From an uncultured bacterium (GTDB lineage Bacteria > Planctomycetota > UBA1135 > GCA-002686595), in NCBI GenBank assembly GCA_902826945.1, contig CADEGS010000061.1, positions 1-19,592 of the forward strand: DNA of 19,592 nucleotides, written 5' to 3'. This document shows positions 1 to 6,759 of this stretch, in pieces; within the stretch, counting starts at the first letter, position 1; every line of letters starts with the position of its first letter. The notes under the pieces were generated by a model that was given only the letters and a program-made list of their open reading frames with translations, was not told the origin of the DNA and did not search any database. The position numbers and the translations under genes were made by a program.

Positions 1-1124
1 CGGATCAGGTCGCGCACCTCGTACATGCGCAGCACCTGGCCGCCGGTCGTCTCCTCGGCGGTGACGAACTTGACCACGCCGTCCTCGACCTTCCAGCGCA
101 GGTTCTCGCGCACCTCGGTGATGATGTCGAGCAGCTGGCGCACGCTGCGGTCGGGCAGGTCGAGGTAGACCGAGGTCTCGTCCTCCGAGAGCTCGTCGCG
201 CACCTTGGCCGAGATCAGGAAGTTGATCCCCGTCACGCTCTGCAGGTAGCTGCGGATCTCCTCCAGCGGCGCGCCCTCGCCGTCCTCGCCGAAGCGCACG
301 GGGACGCGGATCTCCTCCAGCCGGGCCAGCACGGCCTGCTTGTCGCCCGACTCGCGCACGTCCTCGGTGAAGGCCGTCGGGCGGCGCTGCGAGACCTCGC
401 GCCAGCGCTCCAGGTCGAACTCGATCACGTCGCTCTGCGCGACGCCCATCATCTCGACCTCCTGGAAGGTGTCGAGCCAGGCCTGGCGGTAGCGCTGGCG
501 CGACTCGGCGCGGCGCTTCTGGTGGCGCGCCTCCTGGGCGATGTCGCGCAGCTCGGTCGCCTGCTCGTTGCCCGGGTCGAGCAGCAGGATCTGCTCGGCG
601 AGCGTCTCCGCCTCGCCGTACTGCTCGCGCTGGAAGCTCGCGTTGGCCTGCGCGTAGAGCGTGCGCAGCCGGTCGGCGCGGTACTTCGACTCCTGCTGCT
701 CGCGCTGGCGCCGGACCTCCTCGGCCTCCTGGCGCAGGCGCTGCAGCTCGGCGTCCTCGTCCTCCTGAGCCTGCGCGCGCACGCTCGCCACGCGGCTCTC
801 GATCGCCTCGGGCGCCAGGTCGCCGGTGGCGATCTCGGGGTACAGCCCGACCACGTTCTGCGCGCGGCGATAGGCCGAGAGGGCGTTCGCGTAGGAGGCC
901 TCGCCGGCCTTCGCGTCGCCCTCGGCCAAGAGCCTCTGCGCGCTCTCGCGCGCCTCCGCCCGGCGCTCCTCGTCCGAGGGCCGCGACGCGTCGGCGGCCG
1001 GAGCGCCGGCGGCGGCGACCGCCGGCGAGGGCTCCGCGCGCGCATCGCTCGGGCGGGTCTCCTCCGTCGAGCGGCACGCGGCGGAGGCGAGGAGGGTCGC
1101 GAGGAGCAGAGAGCGGGTTCGCAT
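1..1124 (-). CDS. TPR lipoprotein with secretin-like STN domain (3' end beyond window)
   Basis: The reading frame starts at ATG 1124 and runs off the left edge, giving 374 visible residues. The N-terminus is a short signal peptide (MRTRS then LLLATLLASAA) followed by Cys17, so a lipoprotein is likely although the lipobox (ASAAC) is imperfect. After a low-complexity Ala/Pro stretch there is a charged, probably coiled-coil region (about 115-150) and a TPR-like helical pair (about 152-190). Residues about 285-357 resemble the STN/secretin N-terminal domain, including INFLISAKVRD and VYLDLPDRSVRQLLDII, and end in the motif MYEVRDLI. I recall such STN modules from planctomycete GspD/PilQ-like proteins, but no secretin pore domain is visible here. 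The frame stays open upstream to an ATG at 1472. Codons there have many A/T third positions, unlike the gene, and the signal peptide supports the start at 1124. Confidence 0.6.
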   Translation of the reverse strand, partial: MRTRSLLLATLLASAACRSTEETRPSDARAEPSPAVAAAGAPAADASRPSDEERRAEARESAQRLLAEGDAKAGEASYANALSAYRRAQNVVGLYPEIATGDLAPEAIESRVASVRAQAQEDEDAELQRLRQEAEEVRRQREQQESKYRADRLRTLYAQANASFQREQYGEAETLAEQILLLDPGNEQATELRDIAQEARHQKRRAESRQRYRQAWLDTFQEVEMMGVAQSDVIEFDLERWREVSQRRPTAFTEDVRESGDKQAVLARLEEIRVPVRFGEDGEGAPLEEIRSYLQSVTGINFLISAKVRDELSEDETSVYLDLPDRSVRQLLDIITEVRENLRWKVEDGVVKFVTAEETTGGQVLRMYEVRDLI

Positions 1125-1661
1125 GGGACGTGTGGCCTTCCGGGAGGCGCAGCCGCGGCGTCGCGGCGCGTCGACCTCCGCTCGCGTGGCAGGACGAGCG
1201 GGAGGCCGCAGGGCTCTTCCTTGGGGGTTCGGTCGCAGGGGGTGTGGGGTGGGGCGCGCGCCCGCGCCCCGCGCGGAGCGCGCCCGGCGCGCACGGCCCG
1301 GCGCCGGTGCGGGAGCGACGCGGCTCCAGCGGCGAGCGCGGGCGCGCGGCGCGGAGCGCGCGCGGCAGCGGAGGACGGGGCCCGGACCGGCGGCGCCGGC
1401 ACGGGGTGGCTCCCCTCGTGCGGATCGAAAAGAACGGAGCGAAACCCACCCGCGACCACGGGACGCGCCCATGGCACCGGCCGGGCTCCTGCCGCCGCTC
1501 GGCGCGACCGCGCGGGCCACGCAGGGACGGCCGAAGTCGATCGAGATCGCGCCCGCAAGTGCCGCACGAGGGCGCCCGCGAGCGAGGCGGGAGGATAGCC
1601 CCGCCCAGGAAAGGGGTCAACTTCGCCACCCGCGGGGGAGTAGCCCCGGCGCGCGCGAGGG
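1125..1661. other. 537-bp gene-free spacer / possible long 5' leader
   Basis: No convincing gene lies here. All frames that cross it encode Arg/Ala/Pro-rich nonsense with mixed third codon positions. The stretch contains a near-consensus minus-strand promoter near its upstream end (1592-1620), so a transcript to the STN lipoprotein gene would carry a leader of about 460 nt. A locally AT-richer patch sits around 1426-1446. Next to it, 1412-1432 can fold on the minus strand as a short imperfect hairpin (CACG...CGTG arms with G-C pairs and one bulged A). I recognise no known riboswitch or small RNA in it. Confidence 0.5.
1592..1620 (-). promoter_or_regulatory. Putative sigma-70 type promoter
   Basis: On the minus strand a -35 box TTGACC (1620-1615, five of six consensus bases) is followed after exactly 17 nt by a -10 box TATCCT (1597-1592, four of six). 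In such a GC-rich background this is a strong match. Transcription would start near 1585 and run toward the STN-domain lipoprotein gene, whose ATG is at 1124. The promoter lies 42 bp past the stop codon of the uracil-DNA glycosylase gene on the same strand. Confidence 0.5.
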
Positions 1662-2612
1662 TTACGGCCCGTCGGGGCCGACCTCGCCCGCCCCGGCCGG
1701 CGCGCGACGCTCCTGCGGCGCGGGCAGGCCGAGCTCGCGCATCGCGAGCTGGATGTCCTGCCAGCAATCCTTCTTCATGTGCGGGCTGCGCAGCAGGAAG
1801 GCCGGGTGGTAGGTGGCGACCACCTTCCGCGACCCCCGCCGGTGGACCCGGCCGCGCAGGCGGCCCATCGACTCGTTGCCGCCCAGCAGGTGGCGCGCGG
1901 CGTGCAGGCCGAGCGCCACGATCACCAGGGGGTCCACGAGCTCGATCTGGCGGTCGAGGAAGGGCGTGCAGCGCTCCTTCTCGAGCGTCTCGGGGTCGCG
2001 GTTCCCCGGCGGCCGGCACTTGAGCACGTTCGCGATGTACACGTCCTCGCGCGCGAGCCCCATGCCCTTGGTCACGATGTCGGAGAGCAGCGCGCCGGCG
2101 CGGCCGACGAAGGGCACGCCCTGGCGGTCCTCGCTCTCGCCCGGCGCCTCGCCGACGAAGAGCACCCGCGCGCGCCCGCTGCCGTCGGCGAACACCGTCT
2201 GCGTGCGGGTCTCGCACAGCGGGCAGGCGCGGCAGCCGGCGACCGCCGCGCGCAGCGCCGCGAGGTCGGCGCAGCCCTCGGCCAGCGCGCGGTTCGCGCG
2301 CACGAGGGCGGCGCCGGCGGGGTCGAAGGCGCGCGCGGGCTCCCGCGGCGCGCGGGCCGCGGGCGCGAGGGCCGCGAGCGGGTCGTGCCGCGCGGCGGGA
2401 GCGGGGCTCGGCCGCGGGCGCGACGGGCCGGCGGCTCCAGGAGCGGCGGCCGGCGCGGCCTGCGGCGCGGCAGGAGCGGGCTCCGTGGCGGGAGCGGGAG
2501 CCGGGACGCGCGTCGCGCCGCGCCACCCCGCGCGCCCGGCGTGCGCGAGCAGCGCCGCCACCAGGAGCGCGCGCTCCGCGCCGGGGTCCAGCGTGCCGTC
2601 CGCGCTCGCCAC
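1662..2612 (-). CDS. udg: Uracil-DNA glycosylase, family 4 (4Fe-4S)
   Basis: This enzyme removes uracil from DNA as the first step of base excision repair. The 316-residue product carries the family 4 signature: an N-terminal cysteine pair (C127-x2-C130, with a third Cys at 133), the catalytic block GEAPGESEDRQGVPFVGRAG (154-173), C199 in KCRPPGNRDP, C215, and HPAFLLR (269-275). C127, C130, C199 and C215 (the last two 15 residues apart) fit the iron-sulfur ligands of this family. Residues about 36-95 are an Ala/Pro-rich stretch without family resemblance, so the protein is longer than the usual roughly 200-230 residues. I chose GTG 2612 because no ATG, GTG or TTG lies further upstream in frame before the divergent gene. 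No clear Shine-Dalgarno sequence precedes it. The divergent TPR lipoprotein starts 75 bp away. The function is secure; the start is less so. Confidence 0.9.
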   Translation of the reverse strand: MASADGTLDPGAERALLVAALLAHAGRAGWRGATRVPAPAPATEPAPAAPQAAPAAAPGAAGPSRPRPSPAPAARHDPLAALAPAARAPREPARAFDPAGAALVRANRALAEGCADLAALRAAVAGCRACPLCETRTQTVFADGSGRARVLFVGEAPGESEDRQGVPFVGRAGALLSDIVTKGMGLAREDVYIANVLKCRPPGNRDPETLEKERCTPFLDRQIELVDPLVIVALGLHAARHLLGGNESMGRLRGRVHRRGSRKVVATYHPAFLLRSPHMKKDCWQDIQLAMRELGLPAPQERRAPAGAGEVGPDGP

Positions 2613-2687
2613 GCGGCCATGGTAGGGCGCGCGGCGGAGCGGGGAAGGGCCCTTGCGGCGCGGCCCTCCCGGCGTGGAAATGGCTCG

Positions 2688-3953
2688 ATGCCCCGCTCCT
2701 CCCGCGCGCTCGCGAGCGCCCTCCTGTCGGTCGCGCTCGCCGCCTGCGGCGACGCGCCGGGACGCGCCGCCCTCGCCGCCGCCCTCGCGACGGAGGCGCC
2801 GGCGCCCGCGCGCGACGCGCGCCTGGCGCCGGTCGTGGCGGCGCTCGAGGCCGGCCGCCTCGACGAGGCGCTGGCGGCGCTCGGCCCGCTGCGCGCGGCC
2901 GGCGCGGCCCCCGCGGCGCTGGCCGAGGTCGAGGCGCGCGCCCTGCTCGCGCGCGGCGACGCGGTGGGGGCGCTGCGCGCGCTCGAGGCCGCGCGCGCCG
3001 CGAGCCCCGGCGACGCCCGCCCGCTCGCCAGCGAGGCGGAGGTCTACGCCGCGCTCGGCCGGCGCAACGCCGCCGAGGACTCGCTGCGGCGCGGCCTGGC
3101 GCTGGGCGGCGCGCGCGCGGAGCTCGAGCGCGCGCGCGGCGTGCTCGGGCTCGTGACGCCCGGCGGCGCCGCGCAGGCGCTGGACGCGCTGGAGCGCGCG
3201 CGCGCGCTCGACCCGGCGCTGCCGTTCGTGGACGGCCCGCTGGCGCAGGCGCACCTGCTCGCCGGCCGCGCCGCGCTGCAGGGCGCGCCGGACGAGGCGC
3301 TCGCGCACGCGCGCGCCGGCCTGGCGCTCGCGCCCGGGCAGCGCGAGCTGGTCGCGCTCTCGTCCGAGGCGCTCGAGGGCATGGGCGACTTCGAGGGGGC
3401 GCTGCGCGCGCTGGAGCCGCTCGCGCGCGAGGGGCGCGACGAGCGCCGCGCGCTCCTGCACAAGAAGGCCGCGACGGCGGCGCTGCTCGCCTCCGACCGC
3501 GCGCGCGCCGCGGAGCACTTCCGCCGCGCGCGCGCGCTCGGGCTCGACGACGAGGGGCTCGGCTTCGGCGTGACCGTGCTCGCGCAGGCGGCCGAGGCCG
3601 CGGTCGACCGCGGCTACGCCGCGCTCGAGGAGGAGCGCCTGCCCGAGGCCGAGGCGGCCTTCGAGGAGGCGCTCGCGAGCGATCCGACCTCGCCCGAGGC
3701 GCGCCGCTTCCTCGGCGCGGCGCGCTTCCGCGCCGGCCGCTACGCGGAGGCCGCGGGCGTCTGGCAGGCGCTCGTGGACGACGCCGCGCGCGAGCGGCTG
3801 GAGCTGCCCGAGCCGGTGCACCTCGACGTCGCGCGCGCCTGGAAGCTCGCCGGCGCCCCCGAGCGCGCGCGCGCCGCGCTCCAGGCCTACCTCGCCGGCG
3901 CGCCCGACGGCCCGTGGGCCGCGGACACGCGCGCGATGCTGGAGCGGCTGTAG
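2688..3953 (+). CDS. TPR-repeat lipoprotein
   Basis: The 421-residue product begins with a textbook lipoprotein signal: MPRSSR, a hydrophobic stretch, and the lipobox LAAC with Cys20. The remainder is almost wholly helical TPR-like repeats, for example about 47-70, 82-107, 113-140, 162-176, 225-246, 308-336 (best match, GYAALEEERLPEAEAAF...DPTSPEA) and 338-366. It is probably anchored to a membrane facing the periplasm and acts as a protein-protein scaffold; no catalytic motif is visible. The ATG at 2688 is preferred because it sits directly before the signal peptide; the ATG at 2680 is in another frame. It is divergent from the uracil-DNA glycosylase gene and convergent with the FG-GAP gene, so it is probably transcribed alone. 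Its partner cannot be inferred from context. Confidence 0.8.
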   Translation: MPRSSRALASALLSVALAACGDAPGRAALAAALATEAPAPARDARLAPVVAALEAGRLDEALAALGPLRAAGAAPAALAEVEARALLARGDAVGALRALEAARAASPGDARPLASEAEVYAALGRRNAAEDSLRRGLALGGARAELERARGVLGLVTPGGAAQALDALERARALDPALPFVDGPLAQAHLLAGRAALQGAPDEALAHARAGLALAPGQRELVALSSEALEGMGDFEGALRALEPLAREGRDERRALLHKKAATAALLASDRARAAEHFRRARALGLDDEGLGFGVTVLAQAAEAAVDRGYAALEEERLPEAEAAFEEALASDPTSPEARRFLGAARFRAGRYAEAAGVWQALVDDAARERLELPEPVHLDVARAWKLAGAPERARAALQAYLAGAPDGPWAADTRAMLERL

Positions 3954-4005
3954 GCCGCCGCTCGACGCGCGAGCGCCGTGGCCTCGTCCGGGTGCGCTCC
4001 GACGC

Positions 4006-4040
4006 CGCGCGGCGCTGGGCTCGCCCCGCGGCGCCGCGCG
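4006..4040. terminator. GC stem-loop between convergent genes
   Basis: A perfect 10-bp inverted repeat (CGCGCGGCGC at 4006-4015 and GCGCCGCGCG at 4031-4040) with a 15-nt loop lies in the 100-bp spacer between the stop codons of the convergent TPR lipoprotein (3953) and FG-GAP (4054) genes. Position and symmetry suggest a bidirectional terminator. There is no T-run on either side, so it is not a classical intrinsic terminator, and base composition alone makes such repeats less surprising. Confidence 0.35.
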
Positions 4041-4053
4041 CCCCGCGAACGCC

Positions 4054-5400
4054 TCAGCGGCCGTTCAGGTACAGCACGAAGAACGACTGCCTGCCCGGCG
4101 CGCCGACCAGGAGCTCGTCCGCGCCGTCGCCGTCGCGGTCGCCCAGCGAGGCCAGCCGGTAGCCGAAGGCGTCGGTGTCCTGGAGCGGCGCCGCCCAGCC
4201 GCCGGCGGTCTGGCTGATCTTCTGCTGCCCGTGCACGGTGCCGTCGGCGTTCAGGAACAGGATCCACACCGCGCCGACGCTGTGGGACTGGTTGCCCGGC
4301 GGGCCCTCGGTGTCGCCGAAGGCGCCGACCGCGAGCTCGCCGATCCCGTCGCCGTCGAGGTCGCCGAGCGCGGCCAGGCTCACGCCGAAGCCGTCGTTGT
4401 CGTCGACCGCTCCGGTGAAGCCGCCGAGCGGGGGATCGCCCGGGAAGGCGGAGGGCCGCACGTGCTGCTGCCCGTGCAGCGGGCCGTTGAAGTCGGGGAA
4501 CAGGATCACGAGCTCGCCGGTGTCGGAGTTGAAGCCGCGGTCGCCGACCGCGTACTCGCGGATCCCGTCGCCGTCGAGGTCGGGCAGGGCGCAGGCCGCG
4601 TCGCCCCAGCGCAGGTTGGTCGTGCCGACGTAGCCGCCCAGGCCGGGGCCGACCTTGAGCGTGTTCTTGACCGTGCCGTCGGCCTTCAGCCGCAGCGTGA
4701 ACGTGTAGCTGCTGCTCGGCCCGAAGGCGCGGGCGATCGCGAAGTCGAGCGCGCCGTTGCCGTCCATGTCCCCCAGCGGGGCGAAGGCGGAGCCGAACGA
4801 GTCCGAGTCGCCGATCGTCTCCTGGAAGCCGCCCGAGCCCTGGGAGTACACGACCTCGCTCTTGACCGTGCCGTCGGCGTCCAGGAACAGCAGCCAGGCG
4901 CGCGGGAAGCCGGGCACGAGCACGTCCATCTGGGGCGCTCCGACGAGCAGCTCGGTGATCCCGTCGCCGTCCTGGTCGCCGAGCGCGGCGACCGAGTAGC
5001 CGAACAGGTCGTCCTGCGCGAGCACGCCGCCGAAGCCGCCCGCGAGCTCGTTGATCGTCTGCACGCCCTTGACCGTGAGGTCGGCGTTCAGGAACACGAC
5101 GTGCACCGCGCCCTGGCGCGAGAACGGCACGCCGTTCGGGTGAAGCGGGTCGCCGACGGCGATGTCCCCGATGCCGTCGCCGTCCACGTCACCGAGGCTC
5201 GCGACCGCGTCGCCCATGCCCACGACGCCCGGGATGGACGTGATCTCGAGGAACGCCTTGACCGTTCCGGGCGCGGGCACGAGCTCGGGCGCCGGCGCGG
5301 CCGGCACGCGGCCGCGCGCGCCGCCCAGCGCTGGGGCCTGGGCGGTGGCCGCGCCGGAGAGGACGATCGACACCAAGAGGCACGCGCGCGGAACTCTCAT
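4054..5400 (-). CDS. Secreted FG-GAP / integrin-alpha-like beta-propeller protein
   Basis: The 448-residue product starts with a cleavable Sec signal (MRVPRACLLVSIVLSGAATAQA, probable cut after residue 22). It then carries six FG-GAP-type repeats with calcium-loop motifs: DVDGDG 71-76, DQDGDG 142-147, DMDGNG 211-216, DLDGDG 274-279, DLDGDG 347-352 and DRDGDG 421-426, spaced 63-74 residues apart. Each loop is followed by a strand such as ELLVGAP or IAVGDP. Linkers with LNADGTVKG and TAGGW/LAGGFGG recur between the blades. This is the bacterial integrin-alpha-like propeller type common in planctomycete secretomes; ligand and role are unknown. No C-terminal sorting domain or anchor is seen. A good Shine-Dalgarno (GGAGG, 5410-5406) lies 5 nt before the ATG. 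Function beyond fold and export is not deducible. Confidence 0.88.
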   Translation of the reverse strand: MRVPRACLLVSIVLSGAATAQAPALGGARGRVPAAPAPELVPAPGTVKAFLEITSIPGVVGMGDAVASLGDVDGDGIGDIAVGDPLHPNGVPFSRQGAVHVVFLNADLTVKGVQTINELAGGFGGVLAQDDLFGYSVAALGDQDGDGITELLVGAPQMDVLVPGFPRAWLLFLDADGTVKSEVVYSQGSGGFQETIGDSDSFGSAFAPLGDMDGNGALDFAIARAFGPSSSYTFTLRLKADGTVKNTLKVGPGLGGYVGTTNLRWGDAACALPDLDGDGIREYAVGDRGFNSDTGELVILFPDFNGPLHGQQHVRPSAFPGDPPLGGFTGAVDDNDGFGVSLAALGDLDGDGIGELAVGAFGDTEGPPGNQSHSVGAVWILFLNADGTVHGQQKISQTAGGWAAPLQDTDAFGYRLASLGDRDGDGADELLVGAPGRQSFFVLYLNGR

Positions 5401-5583
5401 GACTCCCTCCGGGGGCTGCCAGGAAATCGGGGGGGACGCGCGCCGGCGATCCGTCGCGAGCGACCTCGTCGCCTCCGTGGCATGTTCATCTTCCTGCGGG
5501 GCGCGGACTCCGGCAATGCTCGGCGCGGGCTACTCTTTGTCGGACCGCCGCCAGGAGCGCCGTGGGCCGCGACATGCGGCATG

Positions 5584-6759
5584 TCAGCGCTCGCCGCCGA
5601 GCTCGCGGTACCGCGCGAGCAGCGCGTCGGCGCCGGGCGCGTCGCCGGCCGCGCGGCGCTCGCGCGCGAGCGCCCACCAGGCGTCGCGGAAGGCGCGCGA
5701 GCGCTCGGGGTCGAGGGCGGCGTCGAGGGCCTCGACCAGGCGCTCGAGGTCGACGCGGCCTCCGGCGCGATCGCGCTCGCCGAAGCGCGCGGCGTCGTCG
5801 TCGGCGCCCAGGCGCAGCATGCCGCGGCGGTAGAGCGCCTCGGCCAGGTCCGGCGCGAGCGCCAGCGCGCGGTCGTAGGCGGGGAGCGGCGAGCGCCCGA
5901 GCGCGCGCTCGGCCTCGCCGAGCCGGAACCAGGCGCGCGCCTCGTCGGGGTGGCGGCGCAGGAGCTCGAGCAGCTGCGCGCGCGCGCGCTCCGGCTCGCC
6001 CGCCTCGAGCCACAGGAGCGCCAGCCCCAGGCGCGGCAGCGCCTCGTCGGGCGCGCGCAGCACCTGCAGCTCGCGCGCGCGCAGGAGCTCGTTCCAGCGC
6101 TGGCTCTCCTCCTCGCGCGCGAAGGCCTCGCGCGCCGCGTCGAGGTCGCGGCGCGCCAGCGCCTCGCCCGCGACGAGGTGCCACGCGCGCGGGGCCTCCG
6201 GGTGGCGCGGCGCGCGCGCGAGGAAGCGCCGGCAGGCGTCCAGGACGCCCTCGTGGCGGCCGCGGCGCGCCTGCACGCGCGCGAAGAGCAGCAGCGCCTC
6301 GGGCTCGTCCGGGGCGCGCAGGACGAGCGTCCCGTCGCGCTCCTCGGCCAGCGCCGCGAGCGCCTCGTCGAGCCGGTCCAGCGCGAGCAGCGTGCGCACG
6401 CTCTCGAGCGCGACCAGGCCGGCCGCGCGCGCCGGCCGCGCGGCGCGCAGGAGCTCGAGCGCGCGCTCCTCCTCGCCGCCGGCGACGAGCGCGCGCGCGA
6501 CGAGCGCGATCGCCTCGCCCTCGTCGCTCCACGCGCCGCCGGGCCGCACGCGCGCGCCGAAGCGCTCCAGCGCCTCCGCGCCGCGGTCGAGGCCGACCAG
6601 CAGGCGCAGCCGGTCGAGCTCGCCCGCGTCCTGCGCGGCGGCCTCGGGCGCGCCGGGCCGCGCGTGAGCTCTCGCGCCGGACGCGAGCGCGAGCACGGCC
6701 GTCGCCAGCGCGGCCGCGAGCCGGCGGCGCGCGCGCGGCGCACCGCGCGCGCGCGTCAT
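5584..6759 (-). CDS. Exported TPR-repeat protein coupled to CRTAC1-family gene
   Basis: The 391-residue product has a basic N-region and hydrophobic core (MTRARGAPRARRRLAAALATAVLALASGARAHA) consistent with a Sec signal peptide cleaved near residue 33. The rest is helical and Ala/Leu/Arg-rich with TPR-like pairs, for example about 47-67, 82-107, 117-140, 154-183, 190-214, 240-270 and 273-302 (AWFRLGEAERALGRSPLPAYDRALALAPD). No enzyme motif is visible. Its ATG (6759-6757) overlaps the TGA of the upstream CRTAC1-family gene as ATGA, implying translational coupling and a joint role. In other bacteria TPR proteins also occur next to ASPIC/UnbV proteins, but the process is not established. Confidence 0.78.
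   Translation of the reverse strand: MTRARGAPRARRRLAAALATAVLALASGARAHARPGAPEAAAQDAGELDRLRLLVGLDRGAEALERFGARVRPGGAWSDEGEAIALVARALVAGGEEERALELLRAARPARAAGLVALESVRTLLALDRLDEALAALAEERDGTLVLRAPDEPEALLLFARVQARRGRHEGVLDACRRFLARAPRHPEAPRAWHLVAGEALARRDLDAAREAFAREEESQRWNELLRARELQVLRAPDEALPRLGLALLWLEAGEPERARAQLLELLRRHPDEARAWFRLGEAERALGRSPLPAYDRALALAPDLAEALYRRGMLRLGADDDAARFGERDRAGGRVDLERLVEALDAALDPERSRAFRDAWWALARERRAAGDAPGADALLARYRELGGER

Noticed and set aside
1125..1472. In-frame upstream extension of the STN lipoprotein gene to ATG 1472
   Set aside because: The extension has many A/T third positions and an Arg-rich nonsense sequence, while the ATG at 1124 is followed directly by a lipoprotein signal peptide.
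522..1598. Long plus-strand open frame opposite the STN lipoprotein
   Set aside because: It is an antisense shadow: low-complexity Ala/Arg/Leu composition, no motif, and the minus strand has the recognisable domain.
1665..1680. CGGCCC/GGGCCG hairpin at the end of the uracil-DNA glycosylase gene
   Set aside because: It lies within the last codons, has no T-run after it, and short GC stems are common in this composition.
2072..2620. Minus-strand frame starting with ATG 2620 beside the uracil-DNA glycosylase
   Set aside because: It is an alternative frame with Arg/Pro-rich nonsense; the glycosylase motifs lie in the frame starting GTG 2612.
5571..5585. Perfect inverted repeat GACATG-CGG-CATGTC overlapping the stop of the TPR gene
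   Set aside because: A 6-bp arm repeat with a 3-nt loop is expected several times by chance in 19.6 kb, and no T-run or second copy supports a terminator or operator.
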